A DNA stretch of 64,000 nucleotides from Hymenobacter sp. GOD-10R. Its GTDB lineage: Bacteria > Bacteroidota > Bacteroidia > Cytophagales > Hymenobacteraceae. The notes beneath the pieces are model-generated. The model saw only the letters and a list, made by a program, of their open reading frames with translations. It did no database searches and was not told where the DNA came from. Position numbers and translations under genes: made by a program. Location of the stretch: NCBI RefSeq assembly GCF_035609205.1, contig NZ_CP141184.1, forward strand, positions 4,967,001 to 5,031,000, given 5' to 3'. Positions 44,531 to 53,519 of the stretch are shown here, one piece after another (within the stretch, counting starts at the first letter, position 1; each line of letters begins with the position of its first letter).

Positions 44531-46159
44531 ATGATCAGAAAAGTACTTGCTTGCTTATTCTTAGCACTCTGCTCCTACGCCGCGCTTGCCCAAAATGACG
44601 TGGTGAACGATGACGAGAAAAGCAGCTTCAACCTCAACAAGCCCGAGCGCGAGCAATGGCTGAAAAACACCGGTGCTGGTCTGTTTATTCACTTCAGCGT
44701 CGATGCACAGCTAGGTGTCGTCATCAGTCACTCGCTGGTGGGCGCCTCCGACGATTATGTGGAGCGCTACTTCAAAGAACTACCCAAAACCTTCAACCCG
44801 AGTAAGTTTGACCCTTATCAGATAGCGGTGCTGGCCAAGCTAGCCGGCATGAAGTACATCGTGTTCACCACCAAACACCACTCGGGCTTTTGCATGTGGG
44901 ACACTAAAACCACCGACTTCAACATCACCAAAACGCCCTATAAGAAGGACCTACTGAAGGAGTTTGTGGACGCGACCCGCGCCGCAGGACTAGACGTTGG
45001 GTTCTACTTTTCGCCCGAAGACTTTTACTTCCTGCACACCAACAAGCTCCCCATCAGTCGCGACAATGTGAAGCTGGACGCGGCTCTGGCCAAGAAGTAC
45101 GAAGACTACAACCGCCGCCAGTGCGAGGAGTTGATGACCAAGTACGGCAAGATTGACGTGTTCTTTATCGACGGCGAGCCTAAGGAAGTGGTAAAGGAAA
45201 CCTGCTGGAAGCTTCAACCCAATCTGCTCATCACCCGCGGGGCTATTAAGACGCCGGAGCAAACCTTGCCGGGCACACCTATCACGCAGCCGTGGCTCTC
45301 GCCCATCACCATCGGGACGGCGTGGCAGTACCAACCCACCAACGAGCGGTATAAGTCGGGTGGTCAGCTGATTGACTTGCTGGTGGAAGCCCGCTCGAAA
45401 GGTGGTTCTCTGCTCTTGAACGTGGGTCCGAAACCCGACGGTGCATTGCCGGAAGAACAAGAGGGCCGCTTGCGCGAGCTAGCTGCTTGGTACTTCATCA
45501 ACCAAGAGTGCATCGACAGCACCAAAACCTGGGTGGTAAACAAAGAAAACAACATCCTCTTCACCGCCAAGGGCAACGCCGTGTACGCCATCGTGACGGA
45601 AGTGCCCGACTGGAAGGAAGGGGAACGGAGAACCTTTACCTTGCACTCCGTGAAAGCCCAGAAGAATACTGCTGTGAGCTTGCTAGGTCAGAACAGCAAG
45701 ATTATGGAGTACAAACCCAACCTCGACGTGAGCTGCACTTACAAACAGACAGCCAACGGTTTAGAAGTGTCGGCGGTGAAAGCCCAGCGCATCTACGACG
45801 ACCACCGTTGGCCGAACGCCGTAGTGCTCAAGCTAGACAACGTGTCGCCTGCTATGACCGAGGCCGTGACCGTGGAAACTGGTACGGCCAAACCGGCCAC
45901 GGCTGGCTATGCCCTGAGCGGCCGTTTGTACAACTTCAAAGGCAAAAATGTGACGCGGGCTAGGTTTGCCTACCGCGCCTACCGCGGCCGCGTGGAAACC
46001 TTGTACGCCGACCCGTGGAAATATTCCAACTGGGTAAATGTTGGCCCTGACGGCCGCTTCAGCACGAGTGTAAAAAACTTAAAAGGCGCCTTCGAATACA
46101 AAGCCGTGGCCGAGCAAAGCGGCGTAGCGGTAGAAGGCGACAACAAGTCCTTAAACTAA
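44531..46159 (+). CDS. alpha-L-fucosidase, GH29
   Basis: 542 residues with a signal peptide (ending AALAQ). The catalytic (beta/alpha)8-like domain has GAGLFIHFSVDAQLGV, a FTTKHHSGFCMWDTKTTDFN segment (substrate-binding His and Trp), and IDVFFIDGEP, whose Asp (near residue 214) is the expected nucleophile. NVGPKPDGALPEEQ closes the domain; a C-terminal beta-sandwich of about 190 residues follows. It removes alpha-linked fucose with retention. Secreted, probably periplasmic. It lies 80 bases downstream of susD and 11 bases before the hexosaminidase, so it is part of the same locus. Confidence 0.93.
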   Translation: MIRKVLACLFLALCSYAALAQNDVVNDDEKSSFNLNKPEREQWLKNTGAGLFIHFSVDAQLGVVISHSLVGASDDYVERYFKELPKTFNPSKFDPYQIAVLAKLAGMKYIVFTTKHHSGFCMWDTKTTDFNITKTPYKKDLLKEFVDATRAAGLDVGFYFSPEDFYFLHTNKLPISRDNVKLDAALAKKYEDYNRRQCEELMTKYGKIDVFFIDGEPKEVVKETCWKLQPNLLITRGAIKTPEQTLPGTPITQPWLSPITIGTAWQYQPTNERYKSGGQLIDLLVEARSKGGSLLLNVGPKPDGALPEEQEGRLRELAAWYFINQECIDSTKTWVVNKENNILFTAKGNAVYAIVTEVPDWKEGERRTFTLHSVKAQKNTAVSLLGQNSKIMEYKPNLDVSCTYKQTANGLEVSAVKAQRIYDDHRWPNAVVLKLDNVSPAMTEAVTVETGTAKPATAGYALSGRLYNFKGKNVTRARFAYRAYRGRVETLYADPWKYSNWVNVGPDGRFSTSVKNLKGAFEYKAVAEQSGVAVEGDNKSLN

Positions 46160-46170
46160 CAGCAGCCATT

Positions 46171-48492
46171 TTGCAGCGAAAACCACTCCTAGGCGCGAGA
46201 CGATGGGCTAGCTTGTTCCACCTAGCTTTCTGCTGTCTAGCGCTAGTTCGGGTGAGCGGGGCACAACAGGCTACTGCCAAACCGGTGCTGCCGCTCATTC
46301 CGCAGCCAGTGCAGGTTTCGACCAACCAGCAGACGTTCACCCTTACGAGTCAAACCGGGCTGTTTGTGGGCAAAGACATTGCCCCGAGTAAGGCGACTTC
46401 CTTTCAAGAATACGTGCGGAAGGTGAGCAGCATCAACCTCAAGCTAGCTAAGCAAGCGGTTGATAATACCATCTCCTTGCAGCTCGATAGCCTCACGGTG
46501 ACGCAGAAGGAAGGATATAAGTTGGTCGTCGGCGCGAAGCGGATAACCCTGACGGGGCACGACGAAGCAGGCGTTTTTTACGGTTTGCAAACCCTTAGTC
46601 AGCTCGTCAAACCTAGCTCGGCGGCCAGTGTGCAGCTGCCCGGCTGCACCATTACCGACTACCCGCGCTTTGCTTACCGCGGCATGCACCTGGATGTGAG
46701 CCGGCATATGTTCCCGGTCAGCACGCTGAAGAAATGGCTAGATGTGTTGGCCTTTTACAAGATCAACACTTTTCATTGGCACCTCACCGACGACCAAGGT
46801 TGGCGCATTGAAATCAAGAAGTACCCGCGCCTGCAAAGCGTGGCGGCTTACCGCAACGAAACCCTGATCGGCCACAAAAGAGAGCTGCCGCACCGCTTCG
46901 ATGGGAAGCGCTACGGCGGCTACTACACGCAGGAGGAGGTGAAAGACATTGTACGCTACGCCGCCGAGCGCCACATCACCGTTATCCCCGAAATCGAAAT
47001 GCCCGGCCACGCCTCGGCGGCGCTGACGGCCTACCCCGAGCTAGGCTGCACGGGCGGGCCGTACCACACTGCCACCTTTTGGGGCGTGTTTGATGATGTG
47101 TATTGCGCCGGCAACGACGCTACCTTCACCTTCCTGACGGGTGTGCTGGACGAGGTAGTGGCGCTGTTTCCCAACTCTTACATCCATATCGGCGGCGACG
47201 AGTGCCCGAAGACACGCTGGCAAGCCTGCCCGAAGTGCCAGAAGCGCATCAAAGACGAGCACTTGCGCGACGAGCGGGAGCTACAGAGCTATTTCATCCG
47301 GCGCATCAGCCAGTACCTAGCTTCCAAGAACCGGCAGCTCATGGGCTGGGATGAAATCCTGGAAGGCGGCTTGGCGGCCGGTGCCACGGTGATGAGCTGG
47401 ACCGGCGAGCAAGGCGGCATCGAAGCGGCCAAGCTAGGTCACCACGTCGTGATGACGCCCGAAAAGCAGGTGTACTTGGATTACTACCAGTCGCTGTACC
47501 CTGCCGATTCGCTAGCGGCAGGTGGCTACACGCCCCTCAGTAAGATCTACCGCTACGAGCCCGTGCCCGCCGTGCTGACGGCCGCGCAGGCCCGCTACGT
47601 GCTAGGCGTGCAAGCTAACGTCTGGACCGAGTACATGCCCAACGCGAGCAAAGCGGAGTACATGATGTTTCCCCGCCTACTCGCCCTGGCCGAAATAGCG
47701 TGGTCGCCGAAAGCAACGCGCGACTACAATTCGTTCTTAAGCCGCACCCGCGCCCACGATCAGCGGCTACAAGCCATGCACGTAGCGCCCGCCCGCAGCT
47801 ACGATTGGATAACGGATTCCACCTGGGCCGGCCAGAACGGGCTTCCCATGCTTCGGCTTAACTCTACAGCCAAGGGAGAAATTCGTTTTACCACCGATGG
47901 CAGTGAACCCACTAGTCAAAGCCAACGGTACCAAGCGCCTTTGCTCATTGAGAAAAGCAGCTTGGTGAAGGCCGCGGTATTTGAGGGAAAGACCCGCGTG
48001 CAACCGGTCTATAGCAAGCAACTGACTATTAGCAAAGCCACTGGCAAACCCGTCATGTTGGCAAACCGACCGGCTAGCAACTACAACCCCGGTACTACTT
48101 GGGCTCTGGTGAACGGCGTGGCGGGCAGCAACCGCTACAACGACGGTCAATGGTTCGGCTTCAGCGGCACGGACCTGGTGGCGACCCTAGACCTAGGTTC
48201 TTCGCAGCAGATAAGTAACTTGGGCGCCAACGTACTGAACTATCACTGGCAAAAAATGTGGGCGCCGACTGAATTGGTGTTCTCGGTTTCGACGGACGGG
48301 GTGAGTTACCAAGACGTCTACCGGCAAACCCAATTTCCGGTGAACGGCATCAACCCGGTGCGCGCCACCATTGCGCCTGTGTCAGCTCGCTACGTCAAGA
48401 TCAGAGCGGTCAACCAAGGTACGATTCCCGCCGGCGAGTACGGCGCGGGCGGCAAGGCCTGGCTGCTAGTCGATGAGCTGCTTGTAAACTAA
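46171..48492 (+). CDS. beta-N-acetylhexosaminidase, GH20, with C-terminal carbohydrate-binding domain
   Basis: 773 residues. There is no in-frame ATG before the signal peptide; TTG 46171, 11 bases after the fucosidase stop, is the best start. Domains: an N-terminal GH20b domain (to residue 150), a TIM barrel with YRGMHLDVSRHMFPV, FHWHLTDDQGWRIEI, and HIGGDECPKTRW (catalytic Asp-Glu near 343), then a chitobiase C-terminal domain (GEIRFTTDGSEPTSQ) and an F5/8-type discoidin domain at about 625-773. It removes terminal GlcNAc or GalNAc by substrate-assisted catalysis. With the fucosidase it points to fucosylated aminosugar chains such as N-glycan cores or mucin O-glycans. Confidence 0.94.
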   Translation: MQRKPLLGARRWASLFHLAFCCLALVRVSGAQQATAKPVLPLIPQPVQVSTNQQTFTLTSQTGLFVGKDIAPSKATSFQEYVRKVSSINLKLAKQAVDNTISLQLDSLTVTQKEGYKLVVGAKRITLTGHDEAGVFYGLQTLSQLVKPSSAASVQLPGCTITDYPRFAYRGMHLDVSRHMFPVSTLKKWLDVLAFYKINTFHWHLTDDQGWRIEIKKYPRLQSVAAYRNETLIGHKRELPHRFDGKRYGGYYTQEEVKDIVRYAAERHITVIPEIEMPGHASAALTAYPELGCTGGPYHTATFWGVFDDVYCAGNDATFTFLTGVLDEVVALFPNSYIHIGGDECPKTRWQACPKCQKRIKDEHLRDERELQSYFIRRISQYLASKNRQLMGWDEILEGGLAAGATVMSWTGEQGGIEAAKLGHHVVMTPEKQVYLDYYQSLYPADSLAAGGYTPLSKIYRYEPVPAVLTAAQARYVLGVQANVWTEYMPNASKAEYMMFPRLLALAEIAWSPKATRDYNSFLSRTRAHDQRLQAMHVAPARSYDWITDSTWAGQNGLPMLRLNSTAKGEIRFTTDGSEPTSQSQRYQAPLLIEKSSLVKAAVFEGKTRVQPVYSKQLTISKATGKPVMLANRPASNYNPGTTWALVNGVAGSNRYNDGQWFGFSGTDLVATLDLGSSQQISNLGANVLNYHWQKMWAPTELVFSVSTDGVSYQDVYRQTQFPVNGINPVRATIAPVSARYVKIRAVNQGTIPAGEYGAGGKAWLLVDELLVN

Positions 48493-48498
48493 GACTAC

Positions 48499-49815
48499 AT
48501 GACCCTAGCTATTGTGCTGCTCTGCATTGTCGCCCTTATCGTCCTGATATCGGCCTTCAAGATCAATGCGTTTACTGCCTTTCTGATTATCTCCCTGCTT
48601 GCCGGCGTGTTGCTGGGCATGCCGCTGGCCAACATTCCGAAGTCCATCGAGAAAGGCATCGGCGACACGCTCGGGTCTTTGGTCATGATTCTGTGCCTAG
48701 GAGCCATGCTGGGCAAGCTGCTCGCCGAAAGCGGGGCCGCCCAGAAAGTAGCAGCGGCGCTGATGCGGGCGTTTGGTCCCAAGTACATTCAGTGGGCCAT
48801 GGTGGTCGCGGGCTTCGTGATTGGCATTCCGCTCTACTACGGCGTCGGTTTTGTGCTCATGGTGCCGCTGATCTTCTCCATCGTGTACCAGTACCGGTTG
48901 CCGGCCATCTACCTAGGTCTGCCCATGCTCTCGGCCTTATCCGTCACGCACGGGTTTCTGCCCCCGCACCCTTCGCCTTCGGCGCTGGTGGTGCAGTTTC
49001 ACGCCAACATGGGCCTGACGCTGCTCTACGGCCTAGCCGTTGCCGTGCCCACAATCATCGTTGCCGGGCCACTATTTGCCCAAACCTTGAAAAAGATCGA
49101 GGCGCACCCGCTGGAAACCTTTGTCTCGATGCCTGCCGCTACGGCTCACGAACCAGGCACGGCCAACAGCTTCTTCACGGCCTTGCTTCCCGTGCTGCTG
49201 CTGATGGTGGCGGCGCTCTTTCCGTTGCTGTCCAACAACCCGCAGTTTCATAATGTAGTGACGCTCTTTGGGCAACCTTCCGTAGTGATGCTGCTGGCCG
49301 TGGTCTACGCCACGTACTCGCTCGGGCTCCGGTCGGGCCGCAGCATGACGCAGGTCATGACAATTTACGGCGATGCCATCAAAGACATCAGCATGATCTT
49401 GCTGATCATTGGAGCATCGGGGGCGCTCAAGCAGGTGCTCACTGACAGCGGCGCTAGCAACGAAATAGCCGGCTTGCTCCAACACGTAGCCTTGCCGCCG
49501 CTGGTGCTCGGCTGGCTCATGGCCGCCATCCTGCGAGCGTGCGTGGGCTCGGCCACCGTGGCAGGCCTCACCACAGCCGGCCTGATCGGGCCGTTGCTAG
49601 CCCAAACCCACACCAACCCCAACCTGATGGTGCTAGCCGTAGGCGCGGGCAGCCTGATGTTCTCGCACGTCAACGACTCCGGTTTCTGGATGTTCAAAGA
49701 GTATTTCAATATCAGCGTGAAAGACACCCTGCGCTCGTGGTCCGTCATGGAAGCCTTGGTCGGCACCGTCGGGCTCGTGGGCGTTTTAGTTCTGAATGAG
49801 CTTGTTACCTATTGA
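48499..49815 (+). CDS. GntP-family permease (gluconate or D-serine type)
   Basis: 438 residues with about twelve membrane helices. Family marks are MPLANIPKSIEKGIGDTLGS near residue 38, VPLIFSIVYQYRLPAIYLGLP, LSVTHGFLPPHPSPSALV and AVGAGSLMFSHVNDSGFWMFKEY. The family contains gluconate, fructuronate and D-serine (DsdX) proton symporters, and these are not easily split by eye. The downstream neighbours (RidA, a D-TA/D-serine dehydratase-type enzyme, an M19 dipeptidase) favour a D-hydroxy amino acid over a sugar acid. It starts 6 bases after the GH20 stop. Confidence 0.92.
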   Translation: MTLAIVLLCIVALIVLISAFKINAFTAFLIISLLAGVLLGMPLANIPKSIEKGIGDTLGSLVMILCLGAMLGKLLAESGAAQKVAAALMRAFGPKYIQWAMVVAGFVIGIPLYYGVGFVLMVPLIFSIVYQYRLPAIYLGLPMLSALSVTHGFLPPHPSPSALVVQFHANMGLTLLYGLAVAVPTIIVAGPLFAQTLKKIEAHPLETFVSMPAATAHEPGTANSFFTALLPVLLLMVAALFPLLSNNPQFHNVVTLFGQPSVVMLLAVVYATYSLGLRSGRSMTQVMTIYGDAIKDISMILLIIGASGALKQVLTDSGASNEIAGLLQHVALPPLVLGWLMAAILRACVGSATVAGLTTAGLIGPLLAQTHTNPNLMVLAVGAGSLMFSHVNDSGFWMFKEYFNISVKDTLRSWSVMEALVGTVGLVGVLVLNELVTY

Positions 49816-49859
49816 GTCAGTGAAGCCGAATAGAAATCAGACTTTCGACCAGATCAGAT

Positions 49860-49914
49860 CGTCATGCTAAGCCTGTCGAAGCATCTCGCGTGCTTCGACA
49901 GGCTCAGCATGACG
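49860..49914. repeat. REP-like inverted repeat
   Basis: 24-base arms (CGTCATGCTAAGCCTGTCGA and on) with one mismatch flank a 7-base loop TCTCGCG. The arm is a common type of bacterial intergenic palindrome (GTCATGCTGAGCCTGTCGAA-like), which occurs many times per genome in some Bacteroidota. It lies between the GntP and RidA genes and may form an mRNA stem. Confidence 0.85.
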
Positions 49915-49949
49915 TCCCTTTTATTTTTGAATATAATACCCAACTCCTC

Positions 49950-50414
49950 ATGGCTACTCCCGAAGAAAACTTCGCCCAAACGGGCCTCAACTTGCCTCCC
50001 GCTCCCGCGCCGCTCGGCGTGTACAAACCTTGCTTGATCGACGGCAACTACCTCTACGTTTCGGGTCATGGGACCGTGCAAGACGATAAAAGCCTGATTA
50101 TCGGCCGCATCGGCGAAACCCTCGATATTGAGGAAGGCAAGCTGGCCGCCCGGCAAGTGGGCCTAGCTATCCTCTCAACCATCGTGGCCAACCTAGGTAG
50201 CCTTAACAAGGTCAAGCGCGTGATCAAAGTGCTCGGCATGGTAAACTGCACCCCCGATTTTGAGCGGCACCCCTACGTTATTAACGGCTGTAGCGAACTG
50301 TTTGCGCAGGTGTGGGGCCCCGAAAACGGTATTGGTGTGCGCAGCGCCGTAGGCTTTGGCTCCCTGCCCGACAACATTCCGGTGGAAATTGAGGCGCTTT
50401 TCGAGCTAGCCTAG
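49950..50414 (+). CDS. RidA-family enamine/imine deaminase
   Basis: 154 residues from ATG 49950. An earlier open frame is inside the inverted repeat and is rejected. Family marks are LPPAPAPLGVYKPCLIDGNY, YVSGHGTV, and a C-terminal SAVGFGSLPDNIPVEIEALFEL; the usual catalytic Arg of RidA (R-xx-V) is present as VRSAV near residue 133. RidA proteins hydrolyse reactive 2-aminoacrylate or other imines formed by PLP enzymes. Location between a D-hydroxy amino acid permease and a PLP enzyme fits this role. It is followed by that PLP enzyme after 23 bases. Confidence 0.92.
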   Translation: MATPEENFAQTGLNLPPAPAPLGVYKPCLIDGNYLYVSGHGTVQDDKSLIIGRIGETLDIEEGKLAARQVGLAILSTIVANLGSLNKVKRVIKVLGMVNCTPDFERHPYVINGCSELFAQVWGPENGIGVRSAVGFGSLPDNIPVEIEALFELA

Positions 50415-50437
50415 GTACCCGATTAGTAATAAGCAAC

Positions 50438-51541
50438 ATGGAAGAGTGGTTCAGCGTCGCGGACGCCGATGCGCTAGATACGCCTGCGCTAGTCGTGTAC
50501 CCCGATCGGGTGCAGCACAACTTGGCGCAACTGGTAGCTAGCATTGATGAGGTGGGCCGGCTGCGGCCCCACGTGAAAACGCACAAAAGCCAAGAGGCCG
50601 TGCGCCTGACGATGGAGGCTGGTATCAGCAAGTTTAAGTGCGCCACCATTGCCGAAGCTGAAATGCTAGGTCTCTGCGGAGCACCCGACGTGCTGCTGGC
50701 CTACCAGCCCATTGGCCCCAAAGCCGCGCGCTTTGTGCAGGTAATCAAGCACTACCCGCAAACCAAGTTTTCCTGCCTCATTGATACCTACGCTGCAGCG
50801 CAGCACCTGAACAACTTGGCCGCAGCGAGCGAACTGACCGTTTCCGTGTTCATCGACTTGAACGTGGGCATGAACCGCTCGGGCATTGCCCCAGCCGCGG
50901 CATTTGCCTTGTATCAGCAGTGTGTTAGCCTCGCAAATCTGCAAATCATGGGCTTGCACGCCTACGATGGGCACATTCGCGACGAAGACCTAGCCTTGCG
51001 CACGGAGCATTGCAACAGCGCCTTTGCCCTGGTGGAAGAGCTAGCCGATCAGCTACGCAGCACTGGTTTTGACCCTATCATTGTGGCCGGCGGCAGTCCC
51101 ACGTTCCCCATCCACGCCGCCCGTCAAGGGGTGGAATGCAGCCCCGGCACCTTCATCTACTGGGACAGTGGCTACGGTAACGTGTGCAAAGAGCAACCAT
51201 ACTGGCCGGCTGCCTTAGTGCTGAGTCGGGTCATTTCCTTGCCCGATGCCACCAAGATTTGCGTGGACCTAGGTCATAAGTCCATTGCTGCGGAAAGTCC
51301 GCTGGATAAGCGCATCACCTTCCTAAATGCGCCGGCGCTTCGGCCCATCGGGCAGAGCGAAGAGCACTTGGTGCTGGAGGCCGGACCAAATCACGGGTAT
51401 AAAGTGGGCGACCTACTTTACGGCTTGCCCTACCACATTTGCCCCACCGTCGCCTTGTACGAGCGGGCCATTACTATCCAAAACCAAGCGCCCGCGGGGG
51501 AATGGAAAACCATTGCCCGCGACCGAAAAATCAACTTATAG
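50438..51541 (+). CDS. D-threonine aldolase/D-serine dehydratase-family PLP enzyme
   Basis: 367 residues of the alanine racemase-fold D-TA/DSD group. Visible: DTPALVVYPDRVQHN, RPHVKTHKSQE (Lys forming the PLP Schiff base), FIDLNVGMNRSGI, GLHAYDGHIRDED, AGGSPTFP, ECSPGTFIYWDSGY, and the metal-binding HxC near the end (LPYHICPTV). The product is either glycine plus aldehyde (aldolase) or pyruvate plus ammonia via aminoacrylate (dehydratase). The adjacent RidA favours the dehydratase reaction, but sequence alone cannot decide. M19 dipeptidase starts 3 bases after its stop. Confidence 0.9.
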   Translation: MEEWFSVADADALDTPALVVYPDRVQHNLAQLVASIDEVGRLRPHVKTHKSQEAVRLTMEAGISKFKCATIAEAEMLGLCGAPDVLLAYQPIGPKAARFVQVIKHYPQTKFSCLIDTYAAAQHLNNLAAASELTVSVFIDLNVGMNRSGIAPAAAFALYQQCVSLANLQIMGLHAYDGHIRDEDLALRTEHCNSAFALVEELADQLRSTGFDPIIVAGGSPTFPIHAARQGVECSPGTFIYWDSGYGNVCKEQPYWPAALVLSRVISLPDATKICVDLGHKSIAAESPLDKRITFLNAPALRPIGQSEEHLVLEAGPNHGYKVGDLLYGLPYHICPTVALYERAITIQNQAPAGEWKTIARDRKINL

Positions 51542-51544
51542 AAC

Positions 51545-52615
51545 ATGCTAATAGTAGATGCTCACCTCGACTTGAGCATGAACGCGCTAGAGTGGAACCG
51601 CGACTTGACCCAACCCATAGTGGCCATCAATGCCCGCGAAGCCGGCCTAACCGATAAACCCGACCGTGGCAAAGCGGTGGTGAGTCTGCTCGAACTGCGC
51701 AAGGGTAACATAGGCTTAGTGGTAGCCACGCAAATTGCCCGCTTCGTTGCGCCCGATAATCCCTTGCCGGGTTGGCATTCGCCTGCGCAGGCTTGGGCCC
51801 AAACGCAGGGCCAGCTAGCTTGGTACAAGGCCATGGAAGCGGCCGGCGAAATGGTGCAGGTAAACAACCTAGCCACGCTAGAGCAGCACCTAGCTTTGTG
51901 GGCCGATGGCACTCCCACCGAAGGCAAACCCGTCGGCTACATCCTCAGCTTAGAGGGCGCTGACTCTCTGATTACCGTGGGGCACTTGGAACAGGCTTAC
52001 CAATCTGGCCTACGGGCAGTAGGTCCCGCGCACTACGGTCCCGGTCGCTACGCGCAGGGTACCGATGCCACCGGCTTCATGGGCCCAGCTGGCCACGAAC
52101 TGCTGAAAGAAATGGAGCGTCTAAACATAATCCTCGACGCCACTCACTTGTGCGACGACAGCTTCTGGGAAGCCCTGGACCACTTCAACGGACCCGTATG
52201 GGCAAGCCACAACAACTGCCGGGCGCTGGTAAACCACAACCGTCAATACAGCGACGACCAAATCAAAGCCCTGATTGAGCGCGGCGCCGTGATTGGTGCT
52301 GCTTTAGACGCCTGGATGATGGTTCCCAATTGGGTGAAAGGTGAATCGACCCCGCGGGACATGACCTGCAATTTGGAAGTAATGATCGACCATATCGACC
52401 ACATCTGCCAACTCGCCGGTAACACGTTGCACGTAGGCCTAGGTACTGACCTAGATGGAGCCTTCGGGCGGGAGCAATGCCCATACGATTTGGAAACTAT
52501 TGCTGATCTGCAAAAGATACCGATTCTACTAGCCAAGCGTGGGTACACTGCGCAAGACATCGAGAACATGATGCATGGCAATTGGCTGCGGTTTATAAGA
52601 AAAGTGTGGCAGTAA
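51545..52615 (+). CDS. membrane dipeptidase-like peptidase, M19 family
   Basis: 356 residues, TIM-barrel metallopeptidase. Metal ligands: VDAHLDLS (usual HxD), LSLEGADS (Glu), ILDATHLCDDSFW (His), and WASHNNCRALVNHNRQ (His), then a GTDLDGAFG Asp. There is no signal peptide, so it acts in the cytoplasm here. M19 enzymes cleave L-Xaa-D-Xaa dipeptides and tolerate a D-residue at the C-terminal position, giving free D-amino acids. Its place next to a D-amino acid PLP enzyme suggests it releases the substrate for that enzyme. The last gene of the operon, ended by the hairpin at 52642. Confidence 0.92.
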   Translation: MLIVDAHLDLSMNALEWNRDLTQPIVAINAREAGLTDKPDRGKAVVSLLELRKGNIGLVVATQIARFVAPDNPLPGWHSPAQAWAQTQGQLAWYKAMEAAGEMVQVNNLATLEQHLALWADGTPTEGKPVGYILSLEGADSLITVGHLEQAYQSGLRAVGPAHYGPGRYAQGTDATGFMGPAGHELLKEMERLNIILDATHLCDDSFWEALDHFNGPVWASHNNCRALVNHNRQYSDDQIKALIERGAVIGAALDAWMMVPNWVKGESTPRDMTCNLEVMIDHIDHICQLAGNTLHVGLGTDLDGAFGREQCPYDLETIADLQKIPILLAKRGYTAQDIENMMHGNWLRFIRKVWQ

Positions 52616-52635
52616 GAGCCAATGCTAATTCTTGT

Positions 52636-52700
52636 GAAAAGAAAAAGCCCCATTTCCAGCTTGAGAACGGGGCTTTTTGCAGAGAAGGGATTCGAACCCT
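52636..52700. repeat. left attachment repeat (attL-like): degenerate terminator plus tRNA-Ser 3' end
   Basis: GAAAAGAAAAAGCCCC through GGGATTCGAACCC corresponds, with several substitutions and a 3-base deletion, to 57025-57092. Inside are a terminator hairpin (52642-52678) and the T-arm of a tRNA-Ser ending at 52700, after which similarity stops. This is what remains at the far end when an element enters the 3' end of a tRNA gene. The hairpin may now terminate the dipeptidase operon. Confidence 0.8.
52642..52678. terminator. terminator copy at the end of the dipeptidase operon
   Basis: AAAAAGCCCC...GGGGCTTTTT flank an imperfect inner stem. It is a degenerate copy of the hairpin at 57031. Confidence 0.7.
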
Positions 52701-52877
52701 ATAATTGATTCGACCTGCGAACGCACTAAGAATACCTTGTTTGCAGCTTACAGGGGGCATATTTTAAAAAACAGCAGTGAGGATAAGTGAGAAGCAAGGG
52801 GTACGAATGACCTGTTTTGTACCCCAGCTGCCCCCGGGACTTTATAAATTTGAGCGGCAACTTTTTCTCCGCTCGTA

Positions 52878-53519
52878 ATGGCTACCATATCCTTCCACCT
52901 GAAAGATTCCAAATCAGGCCGTTATCCAGGGTGGAAGTCGAACCATTGCTCCCCACTCCTCCCCTGCCGTAGCTGCCACAGATGATGTAAAATTCATTGC
53001 CTTGATCCACGAGTGTACAGCAGTAGTTCTCCAATCCTACCTACGTGCGCTGGTTGTTGTTGGGGGCCCCTGCGGCATCATGTTCGTCATCAGGAACGTG
53101 GCCGAGTTGTCCTCAATGAATCCCGTGCGGTCAGCGGAAGGGCAATTATGTCCGCGGTCAAAACCCGAACCCGTGTAGCTGCTCATGGTCACGCGGTACC
53201 AACCAGATGGCAAGCTGTTGTCTGCTGAGAAGTTATCCTGGCGTTCCGCCGAGCCGAGCCAAGCGCTACTCAGGTGCTAGCTCACCCAGTTCGGAATACC
53301 CCGGTCGCGGTGATAGCTCAGCGTGTACTGTGGTTTTATTAACAGATAGTTCGTGTAGTTGCTCGCATCTGTGGTGGCGCCACTGGGATTACCTAGGGTT
53401 AAACTCTCGTCTCGTGCAGAGATGAGTGTCGCAGGCGTAGAGGTCGCTTTTTTATCAGAGCAACTGGCTGCGACTAGCCCAATAAACAGGAAAAGACGAC
53501 AGGAAAGAGGTGAGCGCAT
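52878..53519 (-). pseudogene. wrecked DNA/RNA non-specific endonuclease (NUC1-like) lipoprotein
   Basis: Reading from ATG 53519 the product starts MRSPLSCRLFLFIGLVAASC (lipobox) and continues ...TNYLLIKPQYTLSYHRDRG and IPNWVS. A TAG at 53277-53279 takes the place of Trp. Past it the frame encodes SGFDRGHNCPSADRTGF, the DRGH active site of the family, and FLMTNMMPQ. A one-base shift in a G/C run near 53060 is needed to read APNNNQRT, then another TAG (53041-53043) at a Trp position, then VGLENYCCTLVDQGNEFYII and YGRGGVGSNGSTSTLDNG. The 3' end is missing. Both stops look like TGG to TAG changes. The gene is dead. Confidence 0.88.

Noticed and set aside
52679..52700. A functional tRNA or tRNA fragment gene at the left repeat
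   Set aside because: Only the 3' T-arm part is present, and sequence similarity ends at 52700. It is the remnant left by island insertion, not a gene.
53013..53228. Plus-strand ORF at the same place as the nuclease remnant
   Set aside because: It has no family features and is the complement of the pseudogene's frame.
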